Origin: Heliocidaris erythrogramma
Lineage: Eukaryota > Echinodermata > Echinoidea > Camarodonta > Echinometridae
Assembly: GCA_025617745.1 (NCBI GenBank)
Contig: CM046853.1
Span: 59,233,233 to 59,297,232 of the forward strand
DNA length: 64,000 nt
Reading direction: 5' to 3'
Each line of letters opens with the position of its first letter. Position 1 is the first letter of the stretch. Below are positions 58,801 to 64,000 of the stretch, one piece after another. The notes under the pieces are model-generated. The model searched no databases and was not told where the DNA came from. It was given only the letters and a program-made list of their open reading frames with translations. The position numbers and the translations under genes are program-made.

Positions 58801-61426
58801 AGCGTAGGGCAGTGTATGGCCGTGATCTAGCGCTGCTTTCAAATCTTTACACGAAAAATCACTGGAAATCAAGGATGAAATATCAAATGATCTCGCACAT
58901 GTATCTATTGATACAAGGAGAACAATAGACTTTATTTAATGCCAATTTTCTTTTTGCTACCAAAACTGTATATGAACTTTAAAGTATCACTCCCATGAGG
59001 CTCCCAAAGATAAATAAACTATGTATTACTGTTTTGCAGGTGTACAAAGAGAGATACCATTTGAAGAAAGTGAGAGAACAGCTGAGAAGTCGCATCCAGA
59101 ATTCTTTCTACCCGCCTGGTCGACGCCCGTTTGCCTTTGTACCCCCTATACCTCACCCTCTGCCAGGCATCTACCCCCCTGGATACAGGTAAGGCAGATG
59201 CTGCATAGATGTTCTCTTTGTGAACTTTGTACCCAATATACCTTGCCCCTTGGCTACAAAGAACCATGTAGTAAAAATGGAAGACCTCCAGCTGATGCCC
59301 CTTTGCCTTTGTACCCCCTATACCTCACCCTCTGCCAGGCATCTACCCCCCTGGATACAGGTAAGCAGATGCTGCATAGGTGTTCTCTTTGTGAACTTTG
59401 TACCCAATATACCTTGCCCCTTGGCTACAAAGAACCATGTAGTAAAAATGGAAGACCTCCAGCTGATGCCCCTTTGCCTTTGTACCCCATATACCTTGCC
59501 CTATAACAGACATCTACCTCCTGGCTGCATGGATGCCCTCATGGGTTTAGTGGAATATACCTATACTGGCACTAGTTACTCTTGACCTGTAAGTCGTTTG
59601 AGGTCTGTCTGACATGTATTCCATTCATAGAAATGTTGAATGTATTTTTCTCCTTTGGGATAATGCTGTCCTGTGGCTGTGTTGAGAGCTCTTGTGAAGC
59701 GGCTGGATATGTTATTTTTATTCTTAATATGTTTAATGGAATGTTTGAATTTGAAACATGAAATAATTCACTTTTAAGATGAAAGCTTTCTAATAGGATA
59801 CTGTATCAGTATTTAAGATTGTCTTTCTATATGACATAACCATAATTCTATTGCGCACATATCCATACATAAATTCAAGAATATTATCATTCACAGGGGA
59901 GGTGACTATGATATTGACCCATTTCGGTCAGGTGGAGCTCTTCCAGGTTACCCCTCTTCAGGTAAGCTTAACATTGTGCGGAGTTTCAATGTGAAAATTA
60001 CATATTGAGGTTTAGTAATCAACTCAAATTAAGACCCATGTACCATTGCCTGTGAATATGGTGCCTCTTTATATGCTCTAATGATGTGATAACATGGTTT
60101 AAAGTTGAGTTCTGGTCACGAGATTGAATTGTGAAAAGTTGATTATATAGCACATAAGAATTGGTGTAAGGTCTGTAAGGTTTTGGAATCACCAGAATGA
60201 TAAGAAATTGACTCATTCCTGCCGAGAGTCACATCCACTGCACACAGAAGTGTGTATATGGGACTACACACAAATGTTTGGCCTGAACATTTCAGCTGTT
60301 ATATTTTGATTGTGAGAGATCATTTGAAGAGCAATCCTTTTCAGGGGACATATCTACTATGATAATCTTCCAAACTAATATAAAAATAATGAGAAAACTC
60401 ACAAAGTATTTTCTACCTTTCCCAGAGCTCCAGCTTCCCTTTAAGGCCAGGCTTCTTGCTAGTTCATAAAACACTTGTATCATACCAAAATCTGGATTTT
60501 AGGAAGAGAATACCAAGGGTAAATTCTCAATGATATTGATAAATAATAATTTCAAACTGCCAAAAATATATTTTGGTCCTCCCACACCAACCTTTAATGT
60601 AATCCTGGTTCCCTCATGTTAGCAAAAAAATGAAATCCCTTTTAAAAATACTTTTCACATCGAATTTTGTCAAAATATGAGGGAGTGAAATGGCAGTGGT
60701 TGTGTTGGCATTATTCCTAATTTTAAATATTTTGGAGGAAACAATATGAAGAAAATCTCGCGATAACTTCAAAACCGTTTTTTTTGGATCAGTTTGTAAC
60801 TTGGCCCATGTATGCATATATGGGAGGGACGATGAACAGATTAGATTTAGGGTCTCAAGGTCAAAGTTCATAGAGGTCATTATATACATGAAAATGGTTC
60901 ATGTATGGAGTCTAGGCCTACCTATTTTAGAAATTTCTATTTCTATTTCCTTGGTGTATTTGATGATTGTAAGTCAATGGTAAGTTTTTTATTTGTACGG
61001 GATGGAAATGAAATAAATTTTCTGTCTCCTGTGCTTTTTAAGTGAAAAGATTTGTAATTTTGTTGGACCAATCCTGTTTAGAGTGTACATGTATGCCATA
61101 CATTTCCAATTTGGTGATGGCGGAGATTCATCTAGTTTATTTATGTATTCATCCATCTATTCATGTTTTTCCTGTCTTCACCTTATTCTACTCCAGTCTT
61201 TCAGCCGATCCCTGGCCCACTGGTTCCCAACCCTCGTCACGACCCCATCTTCCCTAATCCGGATTCAAACCTTCGACCTGGCCACGGTGGAGGACTCATG
61301 GATCTGGAGACAGGGAGACCACACCCTTACGCCCCTCAGCCACCTCAAATGTTCCCTGGGATGCCTGGTAGGAGAACAGGTGGCCGGTCCCTAGGCGGAG
61401 GCGGGATGAGAGGCTTCTTTCGGTGA
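43735..61426 (+). CDS. FBXO7: F-box only protein 7 orthologue, 11 coding exons, 566 aa
   Basis: Substrate receptor of an SCF (SKP1-CUL1-F-box) ubiquitin ligase; in vertebrates it also binds the proteasome regulator PI31 and takes part in PINK1/Parkin mitophagy (known for the family). Exons read by eye: 43735-43847, 53566-53991, 54179-54308, 54916-55135, 55829-55897, 56553-56639, 57649-57701, 58404-58562, 59040-59188, 59897-59961, 61197-61426. All introns are GT-AG, phases match, and the total of 1,701 bp is a multiple of three. Domains: ubiquitin-like about residues 1-79, beginning MKLRLRIGQRTERIDI; acidic/polar linker 80-175; FP domain about 180-355 (LPHGWKTGTSYKLPYQ, YLSRNFKDTIVYPLL); F-box about 355-405 (LKILSFLDLPNLLIMSAVSH); Pro/Gly/Arg-rich tail with RHDP near 504-507, matching the R-x-D-P motif. 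The family is about 520 aa in human. The start is chosen because it begins the Ubl strand directly. No broken frame is seen. Exon edges are inferred, not confirmed by cDNA. Confidence 0.93.
44006..44470. mobile_element. TIR element in FBXO7 intron 1
   Basis: AGAGACAGAAACGCTCCATT at 44086-44105, followed by CACTCGCCTGTGCAAAC, recurs on the minus strand at about 44370-44416; pairing extends out through TTCTGTCTCTCGTTCGTAG to the ends. Arms of about 90 bp, the left one with an extra 22 bp. The central 250 bp has no gene. Confidence 0.7.
44528..44677 (+). repeat. 75-bp tandem duplication of the hairpin head
   Basis: AGGTGGTCTGTCGTAGTCGA starts at 44528 and again at 44603. Each copy includes the perfect 13-bp inverted repeat and CTTAATTTCGTCAG. 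Confidence 0.85.
44603..46480 (+). repeat. 1.8-kb repeat unit, copy 1 (with head), in FBXO7 intron 1
   Basis: The head AGGTGGTCTGTCG-TAGT-CGACAGACCACCT (44603-44632) is a perfect hairpin, and its 75-bp neighbourhood is itself duplicated (44528-44602). The tail near 46439 reads GACAGACCACCTAATTCGTC, an inverted match to the head, then the hairpin AATTCGTC/GACGAATT. The unit core 44671-46480 is repeated at 46481-48281. No coding frame is trusted; it carries CRE palindromes, ATC/ATT trinucleotide stretches and a tRNA-like promoter. Confidence 0.88.
45890..45980 (+). ncRNA. tRNA-like Pol III promoter with T run, copy 1
   Basis: TGGTCTATCGGTAAAGCA (A-box-like) and GGTTCGATCCC (B box, 45934-45944) are spaced as in a tRNA, with TGAC/GTCA closing a seven-base anticodon-like loop. 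A run of about 20 T starting at 45955 would end Pol III transcription. Acceptor arms are poor, so not a working tRNA. Confidence 0.5.
46481..48281 (+). repeat. 1.8-kb repeat unit, copy 2 (headless)
   Basis: Aligns with 44671-46480 at an offset of 1,810 bp, with only scattered substitutions and a shorter T run. It lacks the AGGTGGTC hairpin head and starts in the TTTATTATTTATTTTT stretch, so the pair probably arose by unequal exchange in that AT-rich stretch. Ends in the same tail with hairpin. Confidence 0.9.
47700..47785 (+). ncRNA. tRNA-like Pol III promoter with T run, copy 2
   Basis: Same A-box-like and B-box sequences as at 45890, conserved in the second 1.8-kb unit, followed by about 18 T. 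Confidence 0.5.
48981..49076 (+). repeat. Three 30-bp tandem repeats, GC-rich
   Basis: Units starting GGGAGCAGTTTTCTGCCGGG at 48981, 49011 and 49041, with a partial fourth. Three units of a multiple of three give an open frame by chance; no protein family is recognised. Confidence 0.88.
50250..50900 (+). repeat. Old ~390-bp direct duplication in FBXO7 intron 1
   Basis: GGTACAAAAG, TATATGATGTCAA and TGTTACGGACAC recur in the same order at 50258/50657, 50418/50812 and 50462/50844. Similarity is patchy (perhaps two thirds), so the duplication is old. Confidence 0.6.
50994..51090. mobile_element. Short inverted pair around the AGCCAGAAGGGCA motif
   Basis: GAACCAGAAAGGCACTAATG (50998) and, on the minus strand from about 51089, GAAAGCCAGAAGGGCATTAC are imperfect inverted copies about 45 bp apart. 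The motif also occurs singly at 10476 and 26220. Confidence 0.5.
52514..52560. repeat. CA microsatellite, left of the retroposed segment
   Basis: AC dinucleotides with a few CCC interruptions, ending at the T run. Confidence 0.9.
52561..52890 (-). mobile_element. Retroposed 3' end (minus strand) set in a CA microsatellite
   Basis: On the minus strand the segment ends AATCAATAAAAACATTTG and then about 22 A: a polyadenylation signal 9 bp before a poly(A) tail, as in a LINE or a reverse-transcribed mRNA. CA repeats lie directly on both sides (52514-52560 and 52895-52979), as if one microsatellite had been split. Source transcript not recognised. Confidence 0.6.
52895..52979. repeat. CA microsatellite, right of the retroposed segment
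   Basis: AC dinucleotides with CCC and TC interruptions of the same kind as at 52514-52560. Confidence 0.9.
53566..53991 (+). CDS. FBXO7: FBXO7 exon 2: rest of the Ubl and acidic linker
   Basis: The acceptor TTTTATCAG precedes 53566. The exon codes for FELSLNGRDPINGSPADLLE and GIVSGDLIKVLVPS, which match the second half of the FBXO7 Ubl (LNRKD..., YGIVSGDLI in vertebrates). A low-complexity linker rich in E, S and A follows, ending in a charged helix (EKEAREQLAKLDREADMGEK). The donor is TGTAG|GTAAGC. Confidence 0.92.
54179..54308 (+). CDS. FBXO7: FBXO7 exon 3: start of the FP-domain region
   Basis: Acceptor GCCTCCAG, donor CCCAG|GTAAGT. It codes for DAEGDKIPLRLKQLCEE and a hydrophobic helix (EALCLVLHVLMVETGFYAQ), as in the start of the PI31-like FP domain. 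It joins exon 2 by an AG|A Arg codon and ends in phase 0. Confidence 0.9.
54916..55135 (+). CDS. FBXO7: FBXO7 exon 4: FP-domain beta strands
   Basis: Acceptor TTGCCATAG, donor TTCATG|GTAATG. A polar Ser/Glu/Asp linker leads into LPHGWKTGTSYKLPYQH and CTLAGVSMGTVLLIHG, aligned with the LPSSW...YKLQY...VPLGNLIVV pattern of vertebrate FBXO7. Ends in phase 1. Confidence 0.9.
55829..55897 (+). CDS. FBXO7: FBXO7 exon 5: FP domain
   Basis: Acceptor TTCACCCCAG, donor GTTGATG|GTATGT. A 69-bp exon coding for GLIGKKIHATMQLKPALYAS, kept in phase 1 at both ends. Short, but its frame and position fit the FP-domain sheet. Confidence 0.85.
56553..56639 (+). CDS. FBXO7: FBXO7 exon 6: FP domain helix
   Basis: Acceptor TTAAATAG, donor AGAGCAG|GTAGGA. 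Codes for FTNLAYLSRNFKDTIVYPLL, matching the conserved LSRLFKDQLVYPLL helix of vertebrate FBXO7. Phase 1 at both ends. Confidence 0.92.
56848..56937 (+). mobile_element. SINE/LINE 3' fragment with ATTATT tail
   Basis: GGCTATGACTGGGGTAATAA, GAGCGCTATATAAGAAGCC and ATCATTATTATA: the 3' portion of a dispersed element on the + strand, directly before the 7SL-like SINE. Confidence 0.6.
56938..56970. repeat. Perfect 13-bp inverted repeat at the SINE head
   Basis: ACGCCACAACGCC (56938-56950) and GGCGTTGTGGCGT (56958-56970) are perfect reverse complements around ACAACTG. The right arm is part of the SINE head, so the left arm is an inverted copy of the element's own start. Confidence 0.85.
56955..57130 (+). 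mobile_element. SINE with a 7SL (SRP RNA Alu domain)-like head in FBXO7 intron 6
   Basis: GTGGCGTGCGCCTGTAATCC at 56964-56983, followed by AGCT, differs at only a few positions from the conserved 5' (Alu) domain of animal 7SL RNA (TGTAAT motif included). A B-box-like GGTTCGAGAC follows at 57023-57032, then a body with CTTTCGGATGGTGACGTTAA. It differs enough from mammalian 7SL not to be contamination. It could also be a tRNA-type SINE with chance likeness. Confidence 0.5.
57190..57222. repeat. AAAT tetranucleotide repeat
   Basis: TTAAATAAATAAATAAATAA in FBXO7 intron 6, just after the 7SL-like SINE. Confidence 0.9.
57649..57701 (+). CDS. FBXO7: FBXO7 exon 7: FP/F-box junction
   Basis: The acceptor is a T-run followed by AG; the donor is ATACAG|GTTTGT. 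Codes for DLGLPPLHGLLALFPEIQ, the start of the F-box (vertebrate LPDVFGLVVLPLELKL). Only 53 bp; the intron in front of it (56640-57648) carries a SINE. Confidence 0.88.
58404..58562 (+). CDS. FBXO7: FBXO7 exon 8: F-box core
   Basis: Acceptor TTATTTTGCAG, donor AAGAAT|GTAAGT. Codes for LKILSFLDLPNLLIMSAVSH, SDPSLWRQLLLRDFGG and HCNWKN. The L..L.L..L...S.V......S...LWR pattern is the SKP1-binding F-box. Phase 0 at both ends. Confidence 0.94.
59040..59188 (+). CDS. FBXO7: FBXO7 exon 9: post-F-box helix and start of the proline-rich tail
   Basis: Acceptor TGTTTTGCAG, donor GGATACAG|GTAAGG. Codes for VYKERYHLKKVREQLRSR and then PPGRRPFAFVPPIPHPLPGI. Its 3' end, donor included, is repeated in the following intron at 59303-59361, so the splice donor is duplicated. 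Only the first donor keeps the reading frame. Confidence 0.9.
59131..59520 (+). repeat. Tandem 172-bp repeat that copies the end of FBXO7 exon 9
   Basis: TTGCCTTTGTACCCCCTATA starts at 59131 and 59303, with a diverged start at 59474. The first unit holds the coding end of exon 9 plus donor GTAAGG; the second has the same coding end plus GTAAGC; the third has lost the donor. Units two and three lie in intron 9. Confidence 0.88.
59897..59961 (+). CDS. FBXO7: FBXO7 exon 10: proline/glycine-rich tail
   Basis: Acceptor ATCATTCACAG, donor CTTCAG|GTAAGC. Codes for GGDYDIDPFRSGGALPGYPS, matching IIGGEYDQRPTLPYVG of vertebrate FBXO7. Enters in phase 2 and leaves in phase 1. Confidence 0.88.
61197..61426 (+). 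CDS. FBXO7: FBXO7 exon 11: C-terminal tail and stop
   Basis: The acceptor is TTCTACTCCAG. Codes for VFQPIPGPLVPNPRHDPIFP and then a Gly/Pro/Arg-rich end finishing GGGGMRGFFR before TGA at 61424. The RHDP stretch corresponds to the R-x-D-P motif shared by FBXO7, PI31 and Drosophila nutcracker. Confidence 0.92.
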
Positions 61427-61915
61427 TGAAGAGCAGGCATCTCCATGGCAACGACGAGATGAAAGCTGGGTCTCTGGTTGGTAGATGATATCTGTTATGG
61501 AACACTTTCAGAAACCATCAGCAGGGTAAATCGAAAGATCAGTGGAAGGTTACACTCTGCCTTCATGAAGTGAAGTATCAACTTCAATGTAGTTTCTGCA
61601 TGTGACGATAAGTAAAAATTTATTATCCATGTCCTGAAGTTGGTTGAAATCAGGAGTGTATTGCGACGATCAAGCTTGACTAAAATTATTTCTGTTTTGA
61701 ACATGGATGTGTATAGACAGGATCACCTTAATTGATCTGTTGCATGAGATACAGATAAAGGAGTTATGTGTATCTCTGCATTTGATATACCATGTGTTTC
61801 TTGGTTGGAATGGTTTCATTTCTTAGGTGAATAAGTATCGGGACAAAATCCATAGAGTGCTGGGCTGTCCTAGGCGATAGCCTGAAAAGAAAATAAAAGT
61901 TTTACTACATCTGAA
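61427..61915 (+). other. FBXO7: FBXO7 3' untranslated region
   Basis: About 490 bp follow the stop up to a likely cleavage site 15-20 bp past AATAAA. No repeat or other reading frame of note is seen here. The end is inferred from the polyadenylation signal. Confidence 0.6.
61892..61897 (+). terminator. Polyadenylation signal AATAAA for FBXO7
   Basis: A canonical AATAAA lies 466 bp after the FBXO7 stop and is followed by T-rich sequence. It is the first canonical signal on this strand after exon 11. Confidence 0.65.
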
Positions 61916-62914
61916 CATTTATTTTAGTTCACCGTATGAGCATGATTGAGTTCCTTTTTCAAGTTATTTCAAATTAGGGTAGATATGCAGCATTTGTCTC
62001 TCCCCCACACCCCCCAAATATCCCTTGTGTATAGATAGCACAGATATGTGTGCTTAAGACGATGCACCGAGGTTTGGACTGCAAAGTAACATATCTCTGA
62101 TTAAGTTTAATGTACTGGCATGCATTATGCGACAAGAAACAAAATGCATAAATTACTTGCCAAGTAATGCTCTGTTTTCTCCTTGCTCTTCAAAAACAAC
62201 GCCGATGAAACCAGACACCAACATTTTGAGCGCTAATGTAAACATGTCAATGTCGTCGACCAGTGTATATGCTATGTCTCCATTTTCCCTACGGAGATTT
62301 ATTTGTAACTATAAAAAATTTTGTCTAAGGACAAACTGTGCCAGACTAGTGCGATTCCAAAGCTTGTCTTGAAACGCTTGACCCAGATCAACTTTTATGA
62401 CCTTGCGATCGGGCAGCTTTGATTATATTTCACCAAGTTCTAAAATTTACTGAAGTAGGCGTGGCCACTCAAAGATATCGCCGACTTATATATATTTCCC
62501 AGTTATTGGCTGGGAAACAATCACAGCGGAAATGAGGCACATTGTTAATAATTTCTAAAAGAATGTTTCATTGATTTCCACTAACAATAACAAAAATTTA
62601 CATGCACCTGCCCCATATCCTCCCTCTGAGACCGCCCCCAGTAATCATTTGCCGGCAATTGTGAAGAGTTCGCTGTATGACCAGCTGTTCAGCGGACCGG
62701 GGGGGGGGGGGGGTGGGGGGGTGGCAAAAGGAATGTTCGGATTACACATTGCCCTAGGATGATTTTTCGAAAGTAGTTGATCGCAACATTTATATTAAAG
62801 GGAAATCGTACAGTAAAATTGCAGGATGTTCTGAAGGAAAGAAGAAAACTAGAGTAGCATAAAAATTATTGATGAGTTATGTAATTTTATAATTATCCGC
62901 ATGGTCAGTGTGGT

Positions 62915-63122
62915 GCAGGGGCTTAGGAATTTTTTTTTTAAATGAGGGGGGGGGGCGGCACAAATATCAGACATTTCGAAATCACCAAAATATCAGGAGT
63001 TATTGTTAGAATTTGATATAAAAAAAATGTAAGGGCTTTTCAGGCATGAAAAAGTGAAGGGGCGGGAGGATATTCCCAACCCCTTCCAAATTTGAGCCCC
63101 CCCCCGATTCCTGAGCCTGTGG
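62915..63122. mobile_element. Possible 210-bp TIR element with G-run ends
   Basis: CAGGGGCTTAGGAATTT...GGGGGGGGGC near 62916-62956 and, on the other strand, CAGGCTCAGGAATCGGGGGG at 63122 inward. Imperfect inverted ends; no gene. Confidence 0.45.
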
Positions 63123-63439
63123 TGTGATGTATGCTATAGACCACTCTATTTGTTCCAACACTCAAAATGAATTTTAAAAAAATCAGATGTATTGAGTATA
63201 ATCAATTTCTTTTTATGAAGACAAATATAGTAATATGTAACGTCAGATACATTTTAAGTACTGCGTCGAGGGAAAGGGCACATTAGTGATAATTTTGTAT
63301 ACAACAAAATGGGAGAATTGTCCATAGCACATCACAATCAACTAACTAAATTGCCAATTTGAGATTTGCATACCATCGAGAGATCTCATTTTTCAAGCAT
63401 TCATAAATTAAGTTTGTTCTCTCCCTTGTCCTCTCATTC

Positions 63440-63770
63440 ATTTTTGTCTCGTCCACCGGAGGTGAAGGTGAGACTAAGGGATCCAAATGGCGTCCGTCCC
63501 TCGTCCGTCCGTCACAAACGTTAAAGTTTACCTGCAAGACTCTCTTATGCTTTACTTGGCAACTGTTACTGCATTGGCAGCCACACTTGGGTGATAGAAG
63601 CACTAGGGGCATCTCCATGTTGTGTTGTCGGAGGTCACATGATGTCAAAGGTCATTTGAGGTCATATGTTAAAGTTTACCTGCAAGAATCTTTTGTGAAA
63701 TAACTTCACATCAGTTGCTTGGATTACAACCTAACTTGGGTCATATTTGCACTGAGGGTACCTGCACAGA
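63440..63770 (+). repeat. Dispersed repeat with two ~150-bp subunits
   Basis: GTTAAAGTTTACCTGCAAGA occurs at 63520 and 63668; each is followed after about 60-80 bp by ACTTGGGT and then GCACT..GGG. AAGGTCATTTGAGGTCA lies between. CGTCCGTCC units lie near 63492. The layout is that of a multi-copy repeat; no gene. Confidence 0.6.
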
Positions 63771-64000
63771 TATTAGACAAGGTGTCAAAAACAGTGTTTA
63801 TTTGACAGCAGCATCTCAGAGAGCAAAAGAGCAGAACTAATCCTTTAATGAGGTTGAGGGACCGACAAAGGAAGTCAGAAAAACGTAAAGATGCTGAATT
63901 CAGAGGTGAAGAGAGACAGCCAGCTAAGATGCCAACATAACATGCAGGTGCCCCAAGTGCATCTACAACCCAAGTCCCCCAAAATATGATTCTACTTTGT

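Larger units (their letters stand above)
61916..64000. other. Intergenic region after FBXO7
   Basis: Contains the possible TIR element at 62915, the dispersed repeat at 63440 and a G run at 62699. Near 63850-63940 the + strand reads LRDRQRKSEKRKDAEFRGEE, a basic repeat style seen in some transposon proteins, too short to call. Confidence 0.5.

Noticed and set aside
59021..59585. Two overlapping frames with repeated Pro/Cys-rich blocks
   Set aside because: They arise from the 172-bp repeats in and after FBXO7 exon 9, in the wrong frame relative to the conserved protein.

Overview
The window looks like AT-rich nuclear DNA from a marine invertebrate deuterostome, most likely an echinoderm (a sea urchin is plausible; the species cannot be proven from this sequence). 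The grounds are an intron-rich conserved animal gene, BEL/Pao and CR1/L2-type retroelements, tRNA-headed SINEs ending in ATTATT tails next to GCGCTATATA-type motifs, many small inverted-repeat elements, and a foldback element of the type known from sea urchins as TU elements. Nothing in it looks bacterial or viral.

Only one host gene is convincing: a complete FBXO7 orthologue on the + strand, 43735-61426. I placed eleven coding exons joined at GT/AG sites. They add up to 1,701 bp (566 codons plus stop) with phase kept at every junction. The protein has an N-terminal ubiquitin-like domain split by a 9.7-kb intron, an acidic linker, the FP (PI31-like) domain, an F-box and a proline/glycine/arginine-rich tail with an R-x-D-P motif. 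An E2F-like site next to a perfect octamer lies about 140 bp upstream of the ATG, and an AATAAA signal lies 466 bp after the stop.

Region by region: 1-26.4 kb holds no gene I can support, but contains small TIR elements (508-769, 1340-1811, 3591-3820, 6405-6552, 8621-9268, 13759-14347, 15229-15480, 16449-16666, 18750-19558, 20816-21427, 24873-25253), local tandem duplications (2205-2443, 11068-11942, 18009-18192), telomere-like hexamer stretches and a tRNA-headed SINE split by about 0.8 kb of CpG-rich DNA. 26.4-30.3 kb is a cluster of LINE 3' ends, including a 2.8-kb CR1/L2-like copy with one stop and two frameshifts. 31.6-33.7 kb is a foldback element with roughly 290-bp inverted ends built of short repeats. 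34.2-41.8 kb is a BEL/Pao LTR element with 928-bp LTRs that look identical; its reverse transcriptase and RNase H are missing while the integrase is intact. 42-43.4 kb has a TTTA microsatellite and an old minus-strand LINE end just upstream of FBXO7. FBXO7 intron 1 contains a 1.8-kb repeat duplicated head to tail, each copy with a tRNA-like Pol III promoter and several CRE palindromes. Later introns hold a 7SL-like SINE head and a partial exon duplication. 61.9-64 kb is noncoding with further repeats.

FBXO7 is expected to act as the substrate receptor of an SCF ubiquitin ligase and, through its FP and C-terminal regions, to contact proteasome-regulating partners. All other features are selfish or structural DNA, and the retroelements and SINEs probably share LINE machinery for mobility.
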